From Liolophura sinensis (Eukaryota > Mollusca > Polyplacophora > Chitonida > Chitonidae): a stretch of 64,000 bases of DNA. Under the pieces are notes generated by a model, which saw only the letters and a program-made list of their open reading frames with translations, ran no database searches and had not been told where the DNA came from. The position numbers were made by a program, and so were the translations under genes. Shown here one piece after another: positions 47,765 to 59,860 of this stretch. Location: the NCBI RefSeq assembly GCF_032854445.1, contig NC_088299.1:19399608-19463607 (forward strand). Direction: 5' to 3'. The first letter of the stretch is position 1. The number at the start of each line of letters is the position of its first letter.

Positions 47765-48300
47765 CATGGCTGTAAGACTTTTGATGTCTTCTGCCTTCTG
47801 TCATCATGGCTGTAGGCTGTAAGGGCTGAAGGGTCTTCTGTCATCAAAGCTGTAGAGTCTTATGCCTTCTGTCATAGTGGCTGTAGGCTGTAAGGGCTGT
47901 AGGGTCTTAGTTTTCTGTCATCGTGGCTGTAGGCTGTAAGGGCTGTAGGGTCTTCTGCCTTCTATCATCATGGCTGTAAGCTGTAAGGGCTGGAGGGTCT
48001 TATGCCTTATTTCATCATGGCTGTAGGCTGTAAGGGCTGTAGAGTCTTCTGTCATCAAGGCTGTAGGGTCTTATGCCTTCTGTCATCATACCTGTAGGCT
48101 GTAAGGGCTGTAGAGTCTTCTGTCATCAAGGCTGTAGGGTCATGCCTTCTTTCATCATGCCTGTAGGCTGTAAGGGCTGTAGAGTCTTCTGTCATCAAGG
48201 CTGTAGGGTCTTATGCCTTCTATCATCAAGGTTGTAGGCTGTAAGGTCTGAAGGGTCTTATGCCTTCTGTGATCACGACTGTAGGCTGTAAGTGCTGAGA
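47765..48300. repeat. Complex minisatellite (ctgtaggctgtaagggctg)
   Basis: Units built from ggctgtaggctgtaagggct, gtagggtcttatgccttctg and tcatcaaggctgtag in varying combinations, so that 45-70-bp periods alternate. No coding frame persists. Confidence 0.9.
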
Positions 48301-49058
48301 TATACTTGATCTGGCTATAAATGTGGCGTAGCTCTACAGTGTATTAACTGCATTCTTATTTCTTTGTACACAAGGCAGCTGAATGTATCAATTACTTTAT
48401 CATGCCATGATATTACAATGTTAATGCCACATGTTTTATATAGAATAGTTTGCTGGAGTGTAGATAAATGTCATGAGAAATGTTGATCTTCCAAACAAAT
48501 ATCAATTTTTTGAGTAAGTATGTGGAGGAAGTCACTTACAATGTAATCCACAGAATTACCCTTCAGTGTGTTGCAGACAAGGTAAGACATGATTATAATT
48601 ATTTTCGTGGCCAAACAATTAGCCAGTGGTACAGGTGCAACTTTTCTGGTTTAATTATTAAGTACATGCAATTTAATCGCATTTCCAATTGTGACCGATT
48701 CAGCAGGACATGTATATATATATTCATGCTGTATGTATCTAGTTAGTAATGTGAATGCATGTAGGGTAGTAATATGTTCTGCCTGCTTTGTAAGCTACAT
48801 GTGTGTACATCCATGTATGACGCATACGGAGTACTCTGTATGTACTAGCTCAGCTTTTTCATCATGAAGTGTAATCAGCTTGAGGGACAAATAAAAAGTT
48901 TGCATTTTACTTCAGTCAAACTCCTGTTGTATTTATCTTCACATGGTGAACCAGCAATAGTATGATGAACTCTCCATAGGATTTCACTGTTATGTTCAGA
49001 AATCAGTGACATGTTTGACTCTCTACATTCGCTTTACATCACTGCCATCGCAAGGCTG

Positions 49059-49285
49059 GTTTGACCTTTGGAGTCCAACGCCACACGTGTGGCCTTGTTT
49101 AGGCTTATCCTCACCACTGGTGTCCTCGCGCGGAACTATTTAGTCAGCATTCATTAATAATATTCATGATGTCACTTCCTGACCAATCACTGCAGCCACA
49201 GTTACTTTGGCGTTGTTCAAGATTTCTGTACAAAAATTACTGGTGGTGGCAGCGATGTAAAGCGAATGTAAGGAGCGACGCATGT
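49059..49285. repeat. Dispersed repeat, copy 2
   Basis: Partner of 30526-30810; contains ctttggagtccaac, cactggtgtcctcgcgcgga and ggcagcgatgtaaagcgaat. Confidence 0.6.
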
Positions 49286-50282
49286 GCAGGTTTTCGCAGA
49301 CGATGTGACTTGCACGTAAGATCACCACGATATAGCTGAAATACTACCCATGTACATGTAGTGTTTAATCGGAACCAATATCACCCATTCATTCATTTGC
49401 ACTCAGAAGAGGCTCAGATCACATTCATAAGTATTTTGTACAACTATATATGCACATGTAGTTTGTGTTGTTGAGATTTTAGAGGAATTCCGCTCATTTC
49501 ATTCATCTGTGAGGATTGATGGGTTTATAGGCAGCAGTGAAACGTATCTGACAGCTACATGAAGCCAGCACATCTGTTAGATGGGTTAATATACTGGCAA
49601 CACAGAACGATACCAAACTTAATTCCTGTCTGCTCTAATGGAATAACCAAACCAAGGTTCACATCCTCCCAAAATGCAATGAAAGTAGTCAGTTGGCTAA
49701 ATCTATTAAAATGAAGCAGGCTTCAAGATCCTTGATTGTTGACAATGTTTCTACAACTGTACATGTAATGCTTTTGCAGTGTGTGTTCCCTAACAGTTTG
49801 AGCCAACAGAATATTAGATATGTCAAAGTTCACTGAAAAATGAAAATGCCAATAATTTTGTCAAAATTAAACGACACAGCCTGAAACTCAACCTTGATCG
49901 GTAATGCTTCGTCATAAAGAAATACACAACAAGTTTCAATTCAATAAAATACATCCTGATGTAGGAAAGATCTGGAACAGTCTTCTCCACCCTCCCACAC
50001 ACACTTCAGATAACTGGAAATATAATGTTCCTGTTCTTTCATTCCAGGCATATACCTAGCAAGCAGGCCTATACCCCATGATGAGAGTAGGACATTGACG
50101 AACAACAAAACTCAAAAGCCATAAACTCTTAGACAATTAAATGCAAAGGTAAACAAAATTATTTATAAACACACTTGAAGTTCTTTGGAACAAAAAGTCC
50201 AGCTTTTTTTCAGATATTTATCTGACATTCTCTAAATTTGACGTACACATACAGGAGTATAACAGCACTTTAACTGACACTG

Positions 50283-50350
50283 CATTACCGTGGGAGGAAA
50301 CCGGGCAGAGCCCAGGGGAAATGCACAACCACTCGCAAGTTGCAGACCAT
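50283..50350 (-). repeat. SINE core fragment, reverse orientation
   Basis: accgtgggaggaaaccgggc, agagcccaggggaaatgcac and aaccactcgcaagttgcag are the reverse complement of the SINE core. Confidence 0.6.
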
Positions 50351-51767
50351 GGTGACAGTGAAACTGTTATCACTGTTATACACGTACACCAATGATGTAC
50401 GATGTACATGTAGAGTACATGAGCTAAACAAAAAATAGGCAAACAATCAAAAAGCAATCAGGTAATAACGTGAATGTATCAGTCTTGCATGTACATGGTC
50501 AGTCATTAATTATCATAACTGGGTAACACTGTCAGCATGGTCAGCAGAACATCAAGATGACCATACAACATAAACAGGACAAGTTCTGACCTTGGCATCT
50601 GTCCAAGGTCATGTCCTGTTGATTTATGATATGAGTACATGTAATTTGTTGTAACAACAACTTTGCATACACAGATTTTTATTATTACACACATGTATTC
50701 ATAATCTAACACAAAAATATAGAACTATGTAAAATTGAAATGTTCTTCATTGCAAATATATTGGGAGCATATGATTTCTGGGTTATCACCATGATCACAG
50801 AGTGCTGGATAAAACAATCACGCCATGAGAGGATAAGACTATAATCAGTGTTATGTACAATTAAAATACCGGTTAGAAATGAGGTTGGAGATTCTGGCTG
50901 ATTCATAAACACATGTAATACATACACATGTACATTTTACTCATGAAATGCCGACCTTTCATGCATATGATAATTACAGTGTCAATAGGTAAGGTACAAT
51001 GCTATAAACCCGATTTGGCTACAGCATTTTTGGCTCAGTTACGTTGGACTAGACTGTAAAGACATGACATTTAGCTACACGCCCGATTCAAGATAATCCA
51101 AATTCACATTCACTTCCTCACCTGAAAACTTGTTTGATTATTTAAATGCCACATAAGTGCATTGACGTGTGTTATCATGTACTTTGTGGAGCTTGTTATC
51201 TTCATCAGTCTCTTCAGATGGCATGAGATGGCATGAGAACTTACATCACTAACACTTGTAAAATGTTAAGTTAGAAACACCACAGAATATATGATTATCT
51301 TTCACATAAATTCATCATATTTAATACAAACTCTTTCACTGCCTATACGTGAGTGGACATGTCTTCTCTGAAAAAGACACTTTTGTTGTGAATGGCATAT
51401 ATCGTATATTTAAATGAATGATTTTGTACAAATGAAACATTCACGTTAATGCACCAATAGGACAGCAAGCCTCAGCCTGGATGTGCCGTCCATGATCACA
51501 AGGCATGGCTGTATACATACTTGAATGCATATAATATCAAGCATCAGTAAAGGTTATTTCTCCAATCTTGTCTGATTTGCCAATGAAGTACCCAGCCACA
51601 CACCAAAGGAAATGACACTTCATTCGAGAAGGTTTGGAATATATAAAAGGCATTATAAGGACAATTTCTTGTAATACATGTATGTATGTGTGTTAGTATT
51701 CATCTCTATACAAGGAGAACAGCATTCAAAATATTTGTACCATTCCCAGCTACTCCATTAGCACTCT

Positions 51768-51925
51768 GTGTAAAATAGTACACAGGTAGTGTAAAATAGT
51801 ACACCTGTAATATAAAACAATACACTAGTAGTGTAAACCAATACACCAGTAGTTTAAAATAGTACATAGGTGGTGTAAAACAGTAAACAGGTGATGTAAA
51901 ACAGTAAACAGGTAGTGTAAAACCG
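51768..51925. repeat. ~21-bp minisatellite
   Basis: About seven units of gtaaaatagtacacaggtag with variation (accagtag, acaggtga). Lies 90 bp downstream of the ACP7 stop, so probably within its 3' UTR. Confidence 0.9.
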
Positions 51926-52016
51926 TACCACTTTTTACAGTCCGATGATCCTCCAACCTCCTGGACAATAATACCATGATTACCGTGATTACAGTGCCCT
52001 ACTGTTTGAATTCGCG

Positions 52017-54722
52017 TCAGCTACGGGTAATGGTGAATGTATCAATGACTTTGCGATCCTTACTGCGCACATACTGGAAGCGCAGCGCATTCTGAGTGGG
52101 TTCAGCCAGCAGAAAACCGTTGTCTATACTAGCATACACGTACGCTCTCCAGTCCACATCATGTTTATAGCTGGGGTCATTGGGTTCGGGGTTACCTGGC
52201 AAACAAAGAACAGCACCATTACATCATTACAGGTCTGGGACAAATGTAAACTGACAGCTGATTACAATTCATACATTTGGCATATGATGTATGTCACATG
52301 TATACATATTGGTATATAAAATGAGTCACTCAGTGTACATGTATCTGCACTTTCTTCAATACACAACACAGTGATGACGGTACTGAATTTGACACGTGCA
52401 ATGTTTACGTATATCCCATTGCACACGTCCCTTGTGTTTGTCTTTCACAAGCACAATTTTTTAGGACAATATCAAGAGCAAAAAGTTATTTTATACTGAT
52501 GTATCTGTATGTTTGCTTTTAGTGTATATTATATATGGGATCCGCTTGTTTTTTGTGTCAGTGGCCATTTTAACACCTACAGGCATAACTTGCACTCTGG
52601 ATGAAACCCTTCACTTCTGAATATAAGAAATATATCATATGTGTTCAGAACTGCTATCTTCACAAAGAGATTTTGTAACATGCCAGGTGTCACCATTTAC
52701 AATGGTCTGTATTTATTTTGAATAAATCCCGACCAGGTTGTATTCATTGTAAGTCACAAGTAAAGAGAATAAAAAAATAACTAGAAGAAAAATGGGGAAT
52801 TAAAATCATCTAAATATAAAAGTAAATGTACTTAAAAGTCAAAAACAAAGGCCATTTTTCTAACACCAAATGCAGGCCAGCAGGAGATCCAGTATCATCA
52901 TTCTATTTTGGAAAAACATTTATTGAAGAGTGAACTCGAATTGTACGTGGCACTGTTTTATAATGAATATATTATCATTTCAAAACAAGCCTTAAAGTGT
53001 CTTTTAAAATATAACGCACGCAGGACAGCAGTCTATTTATATCTCCTGCTCCTCTGACAAAGCTTCATTCATGAACTCCATCATCACTGACTTCTCTTTT
53101 GCTTTATATTTTATGAAAGGTATGTATTCTTGCTATTATTTTCCGACATTTTCAAACAAAAATAAAACAGCTGAAAAATTTACTTCTGTGTTACATATTT
53201 ATAACAGTCATATGTATGTGTCATATAAAATTTCCTGAAAAGAAAATCCTACCAAATAACTGAAAGCTCTTCAAAAATGCTGGACTTTATTATTTCAGAT
53301 TTCCAGGTAGATTTACGCAGAAGAAATATAATTTTAGGCTTGTTGCTGTCAGGCAATGAAAAAACAAATCATTAAATGACCTAGATGTGACCAATTCCCC
53401 CAAGAACTGCGCATACCTGCAGCTCCGTCCACTATGTAGATAGGTGCCTGAGGATTATGGAAGTCTTTCTCAGTGGCGTTTTCTCTGTACACAGGGTATG
53501 TCCGCTCATAGTTATGGTTATGACCGCACAGGTAAACGTCAACTTTTTGTTGGTAGAACAAATCCTCCAGGTAAGAGCGGTACAAGACTGCTTCTTTCGT
53601 GCAGCGTTCGTGAGCAATGACTGATGTGCAGTAGAGAGGACGGTGCCCAAATACCATCACCCAGGGAACCTTTGCTCGGTTCTTGTTGGCCGCAATAAGA
53701 TCTTGCTCAATAAAGCGGAACTGGTCACTCTGCTGGTCAAACGGGTGTTCTGTAGAGAAGGACAAGAAGTGGACGCCCATATAGTCGAATGAGTAGTAAA
53801 AGTTAGAGGTGGCGTTTTGCCGCCCAGGCATGGGCAACCAGTTGAGGTAGGCGGCGAAGTCAAACTGAGCTTCATGGTTACCCGGGCAGGTCATGTAGGG
53901 AAGCCAGGGACTGATGTAGCGCAGCTCATTCATGTACTCCACCCAAATGTACGAGTTATTGTGCTTCTTTTTGCTGAAGTTGTCCGCATAGCTGATGTCT
54001 CCTGCGTGGAAAATCACCTGTGCTGTGTTGCTGGCCACATAGTGCTGTATACCTTCCATGGTGTCTTCTGAGTGGGTCACTCCCATATCTGCTATCAACA
54101 CAATCATTTTGGGTTGACTGGCCATGACGGATACACCCTCTGATCCCTGATTCATCAGAACAACACCATGGTTCTGTCCCTGGCGTTGGAGAGTGTCATG
54201 AGTGGTGTGAAGTCTGTCTGCCAGTACCTCGGAGAGCTGAGAGTTGACCACCGTAGGGGGCTGGTGTGTGAAGTGATAGACAATGCTCCAGCCATACCCA
54301 GGGTCGCCACACATATAATACACTGTGCTGTACAGGCTGGGTAACAAGTTCAAGTCAAGCACAGCCGTGTTCAGGGTCCAACGGAACATCCCAGCTTCAT
54401 AGGAGTAAGAAAAACCTGGGGTATAATGAACCAGGCTCGTGGCTGAGGTACCATATCTACAGCTGGGTTTGAAGGTAAAGTTACCTGCCTGAAACTGGAC
54501 AGGGTTAAGCCAGGTCAGGCGAATGGTGCTGCCTCCATACAAGGCTAAGTGAAGAGCTTGAACAGGACTGGGGTCCACAGTGATCTTCCCTGGCAAAGGG
54601 TAAAGGTTCCAGTGCTCTAGGTGATCGCCACTGACATCGCCCTCTGCAAGGCTTGACCATACCGGACAGACGAACAGACAAACCAACAGGCTTGTGACAG
54701 CTGCTAATTCTTGTGTCCTCAT
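52017..54722 (-). CDS. ACP7: Purple acid phosphatase, ACP7 type (two coding exons)
   Basis: A binuclear-metal phosphomonoesterase of the calcineurin-like fold, probably secreted or lysosomal. Exon A is 54722-53417 and exon B 52195-52017; they join GT/AG in phase inside GAAG|GN and give 494 residues (human about 438). A hydrophobic leader (about residues 7-24) is a likely signal peptide. A fibronectin-like N-domain (about 45-155) precedes the catalytic domain. All seven expected metal ligands are visible: D212 (IADMG), D242 and Y245 (GDISY), N282 (GNHE), H360 (VFGH), H401 and H403 (GHNHNYE). N-glycosylation sequons occur (for example NFT, NNS, NAT). The first motif reads AD where most relatives have GD. 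The start ATG follows an acceptor 18 bases upstream, so a 5' UTR intron exists. Confidence 0.93.
52196..53416 (-). other. ACP7: ACP7 intron between the two coding exons
   Basis: Donor CAG|gtatgc and acceptor ttgtttgccag on the - strand. AT-rich; no element or extra exon was recognised in it. Confidence 0.7.
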
Positions 54723-54740
54723 CGTATACTGTTTGGTTTC
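54723..54740 (-). other. ACP7: ACP7 5' UTR piece after a splice acceptor
   Basis: On the - strand a pyrimidine-rich acceptor (tttctctctcttcag) ends at 54741, leaving 18 noncoding bases before the ATG at 54722. The first exon and promoter must lie further right and were not located. Confidence 0.7.
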
Positions 54741-55633
54741 CTGAAGAGAGAGAAAGTGACAAATCTCAGTACGAAACGGTTACCCCTACATGTATGTGAC
54801 ACACATATTGTGCTGGTACTACAAAGATAACATATACTTTTCTAAGCAGTTTCAAAACCTCTGAAAATGAACTTTCCATCAGTTTCCCGGTTCCTAATAA
54901 TACTTCAGTTTCCCGGTTCCTAATAATACTTCGGCACTTCCTTATTTCCCAGGTTAATGTCATATCGGTAGTAAAGAATTTCCATTTGTTCAAAATATGG
55001 CAATCAGTTTTCAGTAACTGTCTAATTTGTTTCTACATATACCTGTAAGGCCAATTTCCTTATATTAATGACAAATACTTACATGTAGACCTACAGTTAG
55101 TAACACCTGTTTAATATTCTCCTTATACTTACGAACTAACTAAAAGGTAAACATAAGGAACAACAAAATGGCTGAAGTACAGGTACTGTGACGCCAGTTA
55201 TAATCAATGTTAAATCATTCACACAGTAACAGGCCTATTCCCCATTCTAACCTTCCGCAGTACACAGTCAGCAGAGAGAGCACAGCTCAGCATTTCACTG
55301 GCTGATACTGGGTTATCAGCAGCCAGCTCTTGATCTGTCCATTGTCATAGATGGAAAAAAACTAGGTGGTTACCCTATTTGTTTGTACAGTGAGTATTTG
55401 CTTGTACTGGTGACCTTGTAACACTAAAATGAAGACATTTAAGTTCACAGTGACAAGTCATCCATATACACCAAATAACTGTGTCATGAAGTAGAGGTGT
55501 TTGGTCAGATGCCTGTAGATATCTTGATACCTTCTATACTGATCAATGACCCCTGAAATGGTACCATGCCAGCAAGGTTATCTGAGGGCCTGGTAAGTAC
55601 ATCTACACCTATTGATGAGGGGCTAGTTCTTCA

Positions 55634-55775
55634 CTCTGCTAGATTATACACTGCGAAATATGTTATACCCAAACAAATCTATGTATTAAGAAAATTATTA
55701 TGATCATTCTGCTAGATTATACACTGCGAAATATGTTTTACCCAAACAAATCTATGAATTAAGAAAATTATAATG
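55634..55775. repeat. ~70-bp tandem duplication
   Basis: ctgctagattatacactgcg, aaatatgttatacccaaaca and aatctatgtattaagaaaat is repeated once with two or three changes. Recent local duplication. Confidence 0.85.
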
Positions 55776-55923
55776 ATATAAGATGCGAAGCAGTTTGTGG
55801 CTAAAGCACATACTTAGTTGCCTTTCAATTGCTAGAACACTTGACGTCGGTGTTTCAACACCAGCCTTGGACAGGGGACCTCAGTGTGTGTGGGGCCCTC
55901 AGTGACAATATTATTAAAGCGGT

Positions 55924-56031
55924 TGACTGCAGATGGTTGAGGATGTCCTCCCACCATAATGCTGGCCGCTGTTGTATAAGTGAAATATTCTTGAGTACGG
56001 TGTAAACACCAATCAAATAAATAAATAAATA
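55924..56031 (+). repeat. 5'-truncated SINE with target duplication
   Basis: Core 3' half (tcccaccataatgctggccg, gtataagtgaaatattcttg) and an AATAAATAAATAAAT tail. ATTAAAGCGGTT before it matches ATTAAAGCAGTT after it with one change, which is a 12-bp target duplicate. Confidence 0.75.
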
Positions 56032-57563
56032 AATTAAAGCAGTTCATGAATGCTGGTGAGGCTTCAGTTGCAGTCCACCAATAGGCCTATGCTATGCATA
56101 TCCGTACATGTCCGTGCATATCCGTACATATCTGTGCATATCCGTACATAACCTGCCAAAGGGCAAGGATCTCCAAGGCTACTGCCAAAATTGTCATATG
56201 CATAATGTGAGCTCGCAACTACCATGAAGACGTAATGTCTACAGTACTGGCTGCCGTGGTAGTTAAGTGAATGCAACGTTAAGAGCGCTTTAGCAGGAGA
56301 CACATAATGAGTGTCTGAGGTGTGAGGTGGCAGAACTCTGGCACTCAGTCTCTCAGGAAAAGTACATGTGGAGCAGTGGAGGCATGTAGGACCAATGAAT
56401 GTAGCCAAACCATCGTTCCAAAAGTCCTCTCTTAACAGCTGTAATTCATACACGAATTCACACAAGAATTAACAATGCAGGGTTCTTACTTATATAATTT
56501 CTTTTTTCTGTCTAAGCATTCATTTTAATAAGCTTCAATGCTCTACATGTATGTGTCTTACAATTAAAACACAACATGACATTGATGAAATGTGTATACC
56601 ATACGCCAATTTTAAGGTACACATAAGAGACTTACATAAGAGATATAAAACGATGCGGAATAATTATTTAGAAGGATGATGAGATCCTGAGGTGTAAACT
56701 GTCACATATACACAGCCTCCAGCACAGCTAGAAATCTTACCTGATCAATAATAGAGAGACTACAATGTGCTTGACAGCTTTTCTTCTTTTATAGATACAT
56801 GACAAGGTAATAAGTCAACAACCGGTGACATGACCTTATTGTTTAAGGTTTGTTTAAGCACTGGGTGTGTAGCAGTGTATCACCTGATGTTCGCTTATCC
56901 ACACACGTGCAGCTTCATCCAATCATTTGTACGGTCAAGGATTATACACTGAATGTATAACCTGACTACGTATGTTGTAACATCTGACTGATCGGACATA
57001 CACCTCACCTGTGGGACAAAGATCATTCAAATCCTGATTATTACTGTAAAGTCGCAGATGCCAGTGGAATTGGGGCAGCCAGTTTGTCAAGTAAATAATC
57101 TCTGTAACATACATACTACATGTTGATCATCATGCACAGGTCTGCTTCACAGAAAACAGTCTGGTAGGTTACTACAGACATAAATTCATTGAGAACACAC
57201 ATCAGAAATTAATTTACTGTTACCAAAGTAGAACTTACTGACTTCACAAATTTCATCATTTTTCACATGCCTTTTTATACATGTAATGTACTTACAAGTG
57301 CATGTATTTTACTACTAATGTAGTACTGTTTACCAAGCATGCAACTTACATATCCATGTATTATAAAAAACAAATTTAGCAAGACCTGACTTGGAATTGA
57401 ACCCATGAGGTAGATAACAATTCGTTACTACATTTATCCCAGCTGAATTAGCCAGCTGATATGATCATCACACTACAGTTCTGTCTATCGTAACATGTAT
57501 GTATAGATATGACTCCTACTGTTTGTACTGGTCAAACACCAGATGTCCTCCTTCCAACGGACT

Positions 57564-57608
57564 AAGGGCTTCCGTGGCAGAGGGGGTTAGCATGCCAGTA
57601 TGGCGCAA
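57564..57608 (+). repeat. SINE tRNA-like head remnant
   Basis: agggcttccgtggcagaggg followed by ggttagcatgccagtatggc matches the 5' head (ggcctccgtggctcagtcgg, ttagcgtgctagcgcag) of the family. Confidence 0.5.
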
Positions 57609-57940
57609 TATAAGAATATACATGTACATACACCTGGATTATACATGTATGTGTATATGTGAGCCTCCAGATGCTTAATAAGCTCAACACTAGATGTTAC
57701 TAAACGTTATCCTCTTTCTTAATTTACCAGCATACATGTATGTCTATCTGTCTCTCTGTCTGAATCAGTCTGTTAGATTAGTTTCTGAGAAAAGTGTACC
57801 TCGCAACATTTGAATAATAGATTTAGATGGTTGGAACAAGTCTAAATTATGTGCCATGTGGTGGTGTTTTATTTCTGGCCTAAGGTGTGTTTTATTGCCA
57901 GTCCTAAGCTGGAGATGTGGGAACAAGGACAGTCACAGTA

Positions 57941-58973
57941 GCAGGCAGCGAAATTTGGCCTGCCGGCGAAACCCAGAAATCGGTTACGTCTTTTGTGCCT
58001 CGCCTAACCGATCATTCGGTTACGCCACGTATGTTTATCAACCCGATCGGTTACGCTAATTGTTTACGTGGTTTATGTTTCAGGCATCATTATGAATCAT
58101 TAATAAAAGTATTCAGCTCAATGTTATGTTTGTTTTTCTTTTCTATATCTAGCAGCTCATACCGTAAGGTTGGTGAACAAAAGAAAGAGAAATTTTACAC
58201 TCACACGGTGTTTCAACGTTGTGTGTTGCCTGGTTGGTACTTGACTCCTGTGGCACATTTTTACGTGAAATTCCGTTATAAAGGCTTATATGTTTGCAAT
58301 ATGCCCAGTCCAACATTAAGTACTTCCAGTAAGTGTCATTACGGTATTGGGGAGCGAGTTTGGTATCCCTGATTACTGATAATTAACGCAGTTTCCAACG
58401 CACGTGGTGTGAGTCTTACCACAGTGATATATATATGTATATATATATACTCGCTACAGGGCCGGGAGAGACCTTGACGTCACAGGCCTATGCGTCACAG
58501 GCCTGTGCTCTAAATCAGAACGCAGCCGGTGAGGTCCCGTAAGGGTTCCATCAATCTGTACGGTAGACTCGACTAATTTGGGCTCGAGTAGCAGTTAAAC
58601 TACATGTACATGAAAAGGTAACCTTGTTTTATTTACTTGCGTGATCGTGAAAAGATAAGTCAAAATAAATTATTTGAGTATTATCTCAAAGCCTGTAAGG
58701 CATATATGAATGATTACATTTCCATGTGACTAGCACAGGCAGCTGGCTGTGGCTGAAATCGATGTTTCTATTTTTAGACGCATTGCCATACTAACCGCGT
58801 TGTGATTATGAAAGCTGTTCAGTCCAGTTTATCTGTAGTTACCTAATGCACACTGACTCTAAGGACGTTCTCGTTGGACAGTTGGCCTAACCGATTTTCC
58901 GGTTAGCCAAATTGAACCGCACGTAACCGTTGCGCGACCGACGGTTTCGTTCGCGCCAAATTTCGCTGCCTGC
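57941..58973. mobile_element. 1.03-kb inverted-repeat DNA element nested in a minisatellite
   Basis: The ends are GCAGGCAGCGAAATTTGGC at both edges in inverted orientation, with looser pairing for a further dozen bases (gcgaaacc against acgaaaccg). The minisatellite phrase ggacagtcacagtag stops at the left end and resumes as cagtaggaaccagg at the right. So 4-6 bases of target (AGTA or CAGTAG, depending on where the end is drawn) are duplicated. Subterminal copies of CGGTTACG or its complement occur on both sides (about 57980, 58017, 58047, 58922). No transposase was recognised in the 151-codon frame, so it is probably non-autonomous. Superfamily unassigned. Confidence 0.75.
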
Positions 58974-59860
58974 AGTAGGAACCAGGAAGGCATGAGTTAC
59001 CAGATGGAGATGTGGGAACAAGGACAGTCACAGTAGGAACCAGGAAGTATAGACATGAATAAAGATAAATATGTATGCAGCATGAGTTACCAGATGGAGA
59101 CGTGGGAACAAGGACAGTCACAATAGGAACCAGGAAGTATAAACATGACAGATATGTCTGCAGCATGAGTTAGAAGCTGAAGACGTGGGAACAAGGACAG
59201 TCACAGTAGGAACCAGGAAGTATAGACATGACAGATATGTCCACAGCATGAGCCATCAGTCGGAAATGTGGGAACAAGGACAGTCACAGTAGGAACCAGG
59301 AAGTATAGACATGACAGATATGTCCACAGCATGAGCCATCAGTCGGAAATGTGGGAACAAGGACAGTCACAGTAGGAACCAGGAAGTATAGACATGATAG
59401 ATATGTCTGCAGCATGAGTTAGAAGCTGGAAATGTGGGAACAAGTACAGTAGGAACCAGGAAGTATAGACATGAATAATGATAAATATGTATGCAGCATG
59501 AGTTACCAGATGGAGACGTGGGAACAAGGACAGTCACAGTAGGAACCAGGAAGTATAGACATGACAGATATGTCTGCAGCATGAGTTAGAAGCTGAAGAT
59601 GTGGGAACAAGGACAGTCACAGTAGGAACCAGGAAGTATAGACATGACAGATATGTCCACAGCATGAGCCATCAGTCGGAAATGTGGGAACAAGGACAGT
59701 CACAGTAGGAACCAGGAAGTATAGACATGACAGATATGTCCGCAGCATGAGCCATCAGTCGGAAATGTGGGAACAAGGACAGTCACAGTAGGAACCAGGA
59801 AGTATAGACATGACAGATATGTCCACAGCATGAGCCATCAGTCGGAAATGTGGGAACAAA
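58974..59860. repeat. ~83-bp minisatellite, about 10-11 units
   Basis: Unit: gtgggaacaaggacagtcac, agtaggaaccaggaagtata, gacatgacagatatgtccac, agcatgagccatcagtcgga. Variants carry gaataatgataaatatgtat or gagttagaagctg in place of parts. The first unit is split by the element at 57941-58973 (left part at about 57909-57940). Reverse-strand frames here are artefacts. Confidence 0.95.

Larger units (their letters stand above)
48301..52016. other. Convergent intergenic region between PDPR and ACP7
   Basis: Holds the dispersed repeat at 49059-49285, a SINE piece at 50283-50350 and a short-unit array at 51768-51925. Part of it should be the ACP7 3' UTR, whose end I could not fix. No additional gene was recognised. 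Confidence 0.45.
54741..57900. other. Intergenic / ACP7 upstream region
   Basis: Contains a 27-bp doublet (cagtttcccggttcctaata, about 54890-54945), two duplications or SINE pieces listed separately, and a CCGTACATATC-type short array at about 56098-56152. The 133-codon reverse frame at 56064-56465 has no recognisable domain. No gene called. Confidence 0.4.

Noticed and set aside
56064-56465. 133-codon reverse frame as a gene
   Set aside because: No domain, no homologue recognised, part of it lies in a short GTACATATC array, and splice or promoter signals are lacking.
57917-58372. 151-codon frame inside the 1.03-kb inverted-repeat element as a transposase
   Set aside because: It starts in the minisatellite flank, crosses the element end and shows no catalytic motif.
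58974-59860. CRISPR-like array
   Set aside because: Units are directly abutting and fully repeated, with no unique spacers; the window is animal DNA. The same holds for the arrays at 15598, 24250, 35095, 36185 and 38345.
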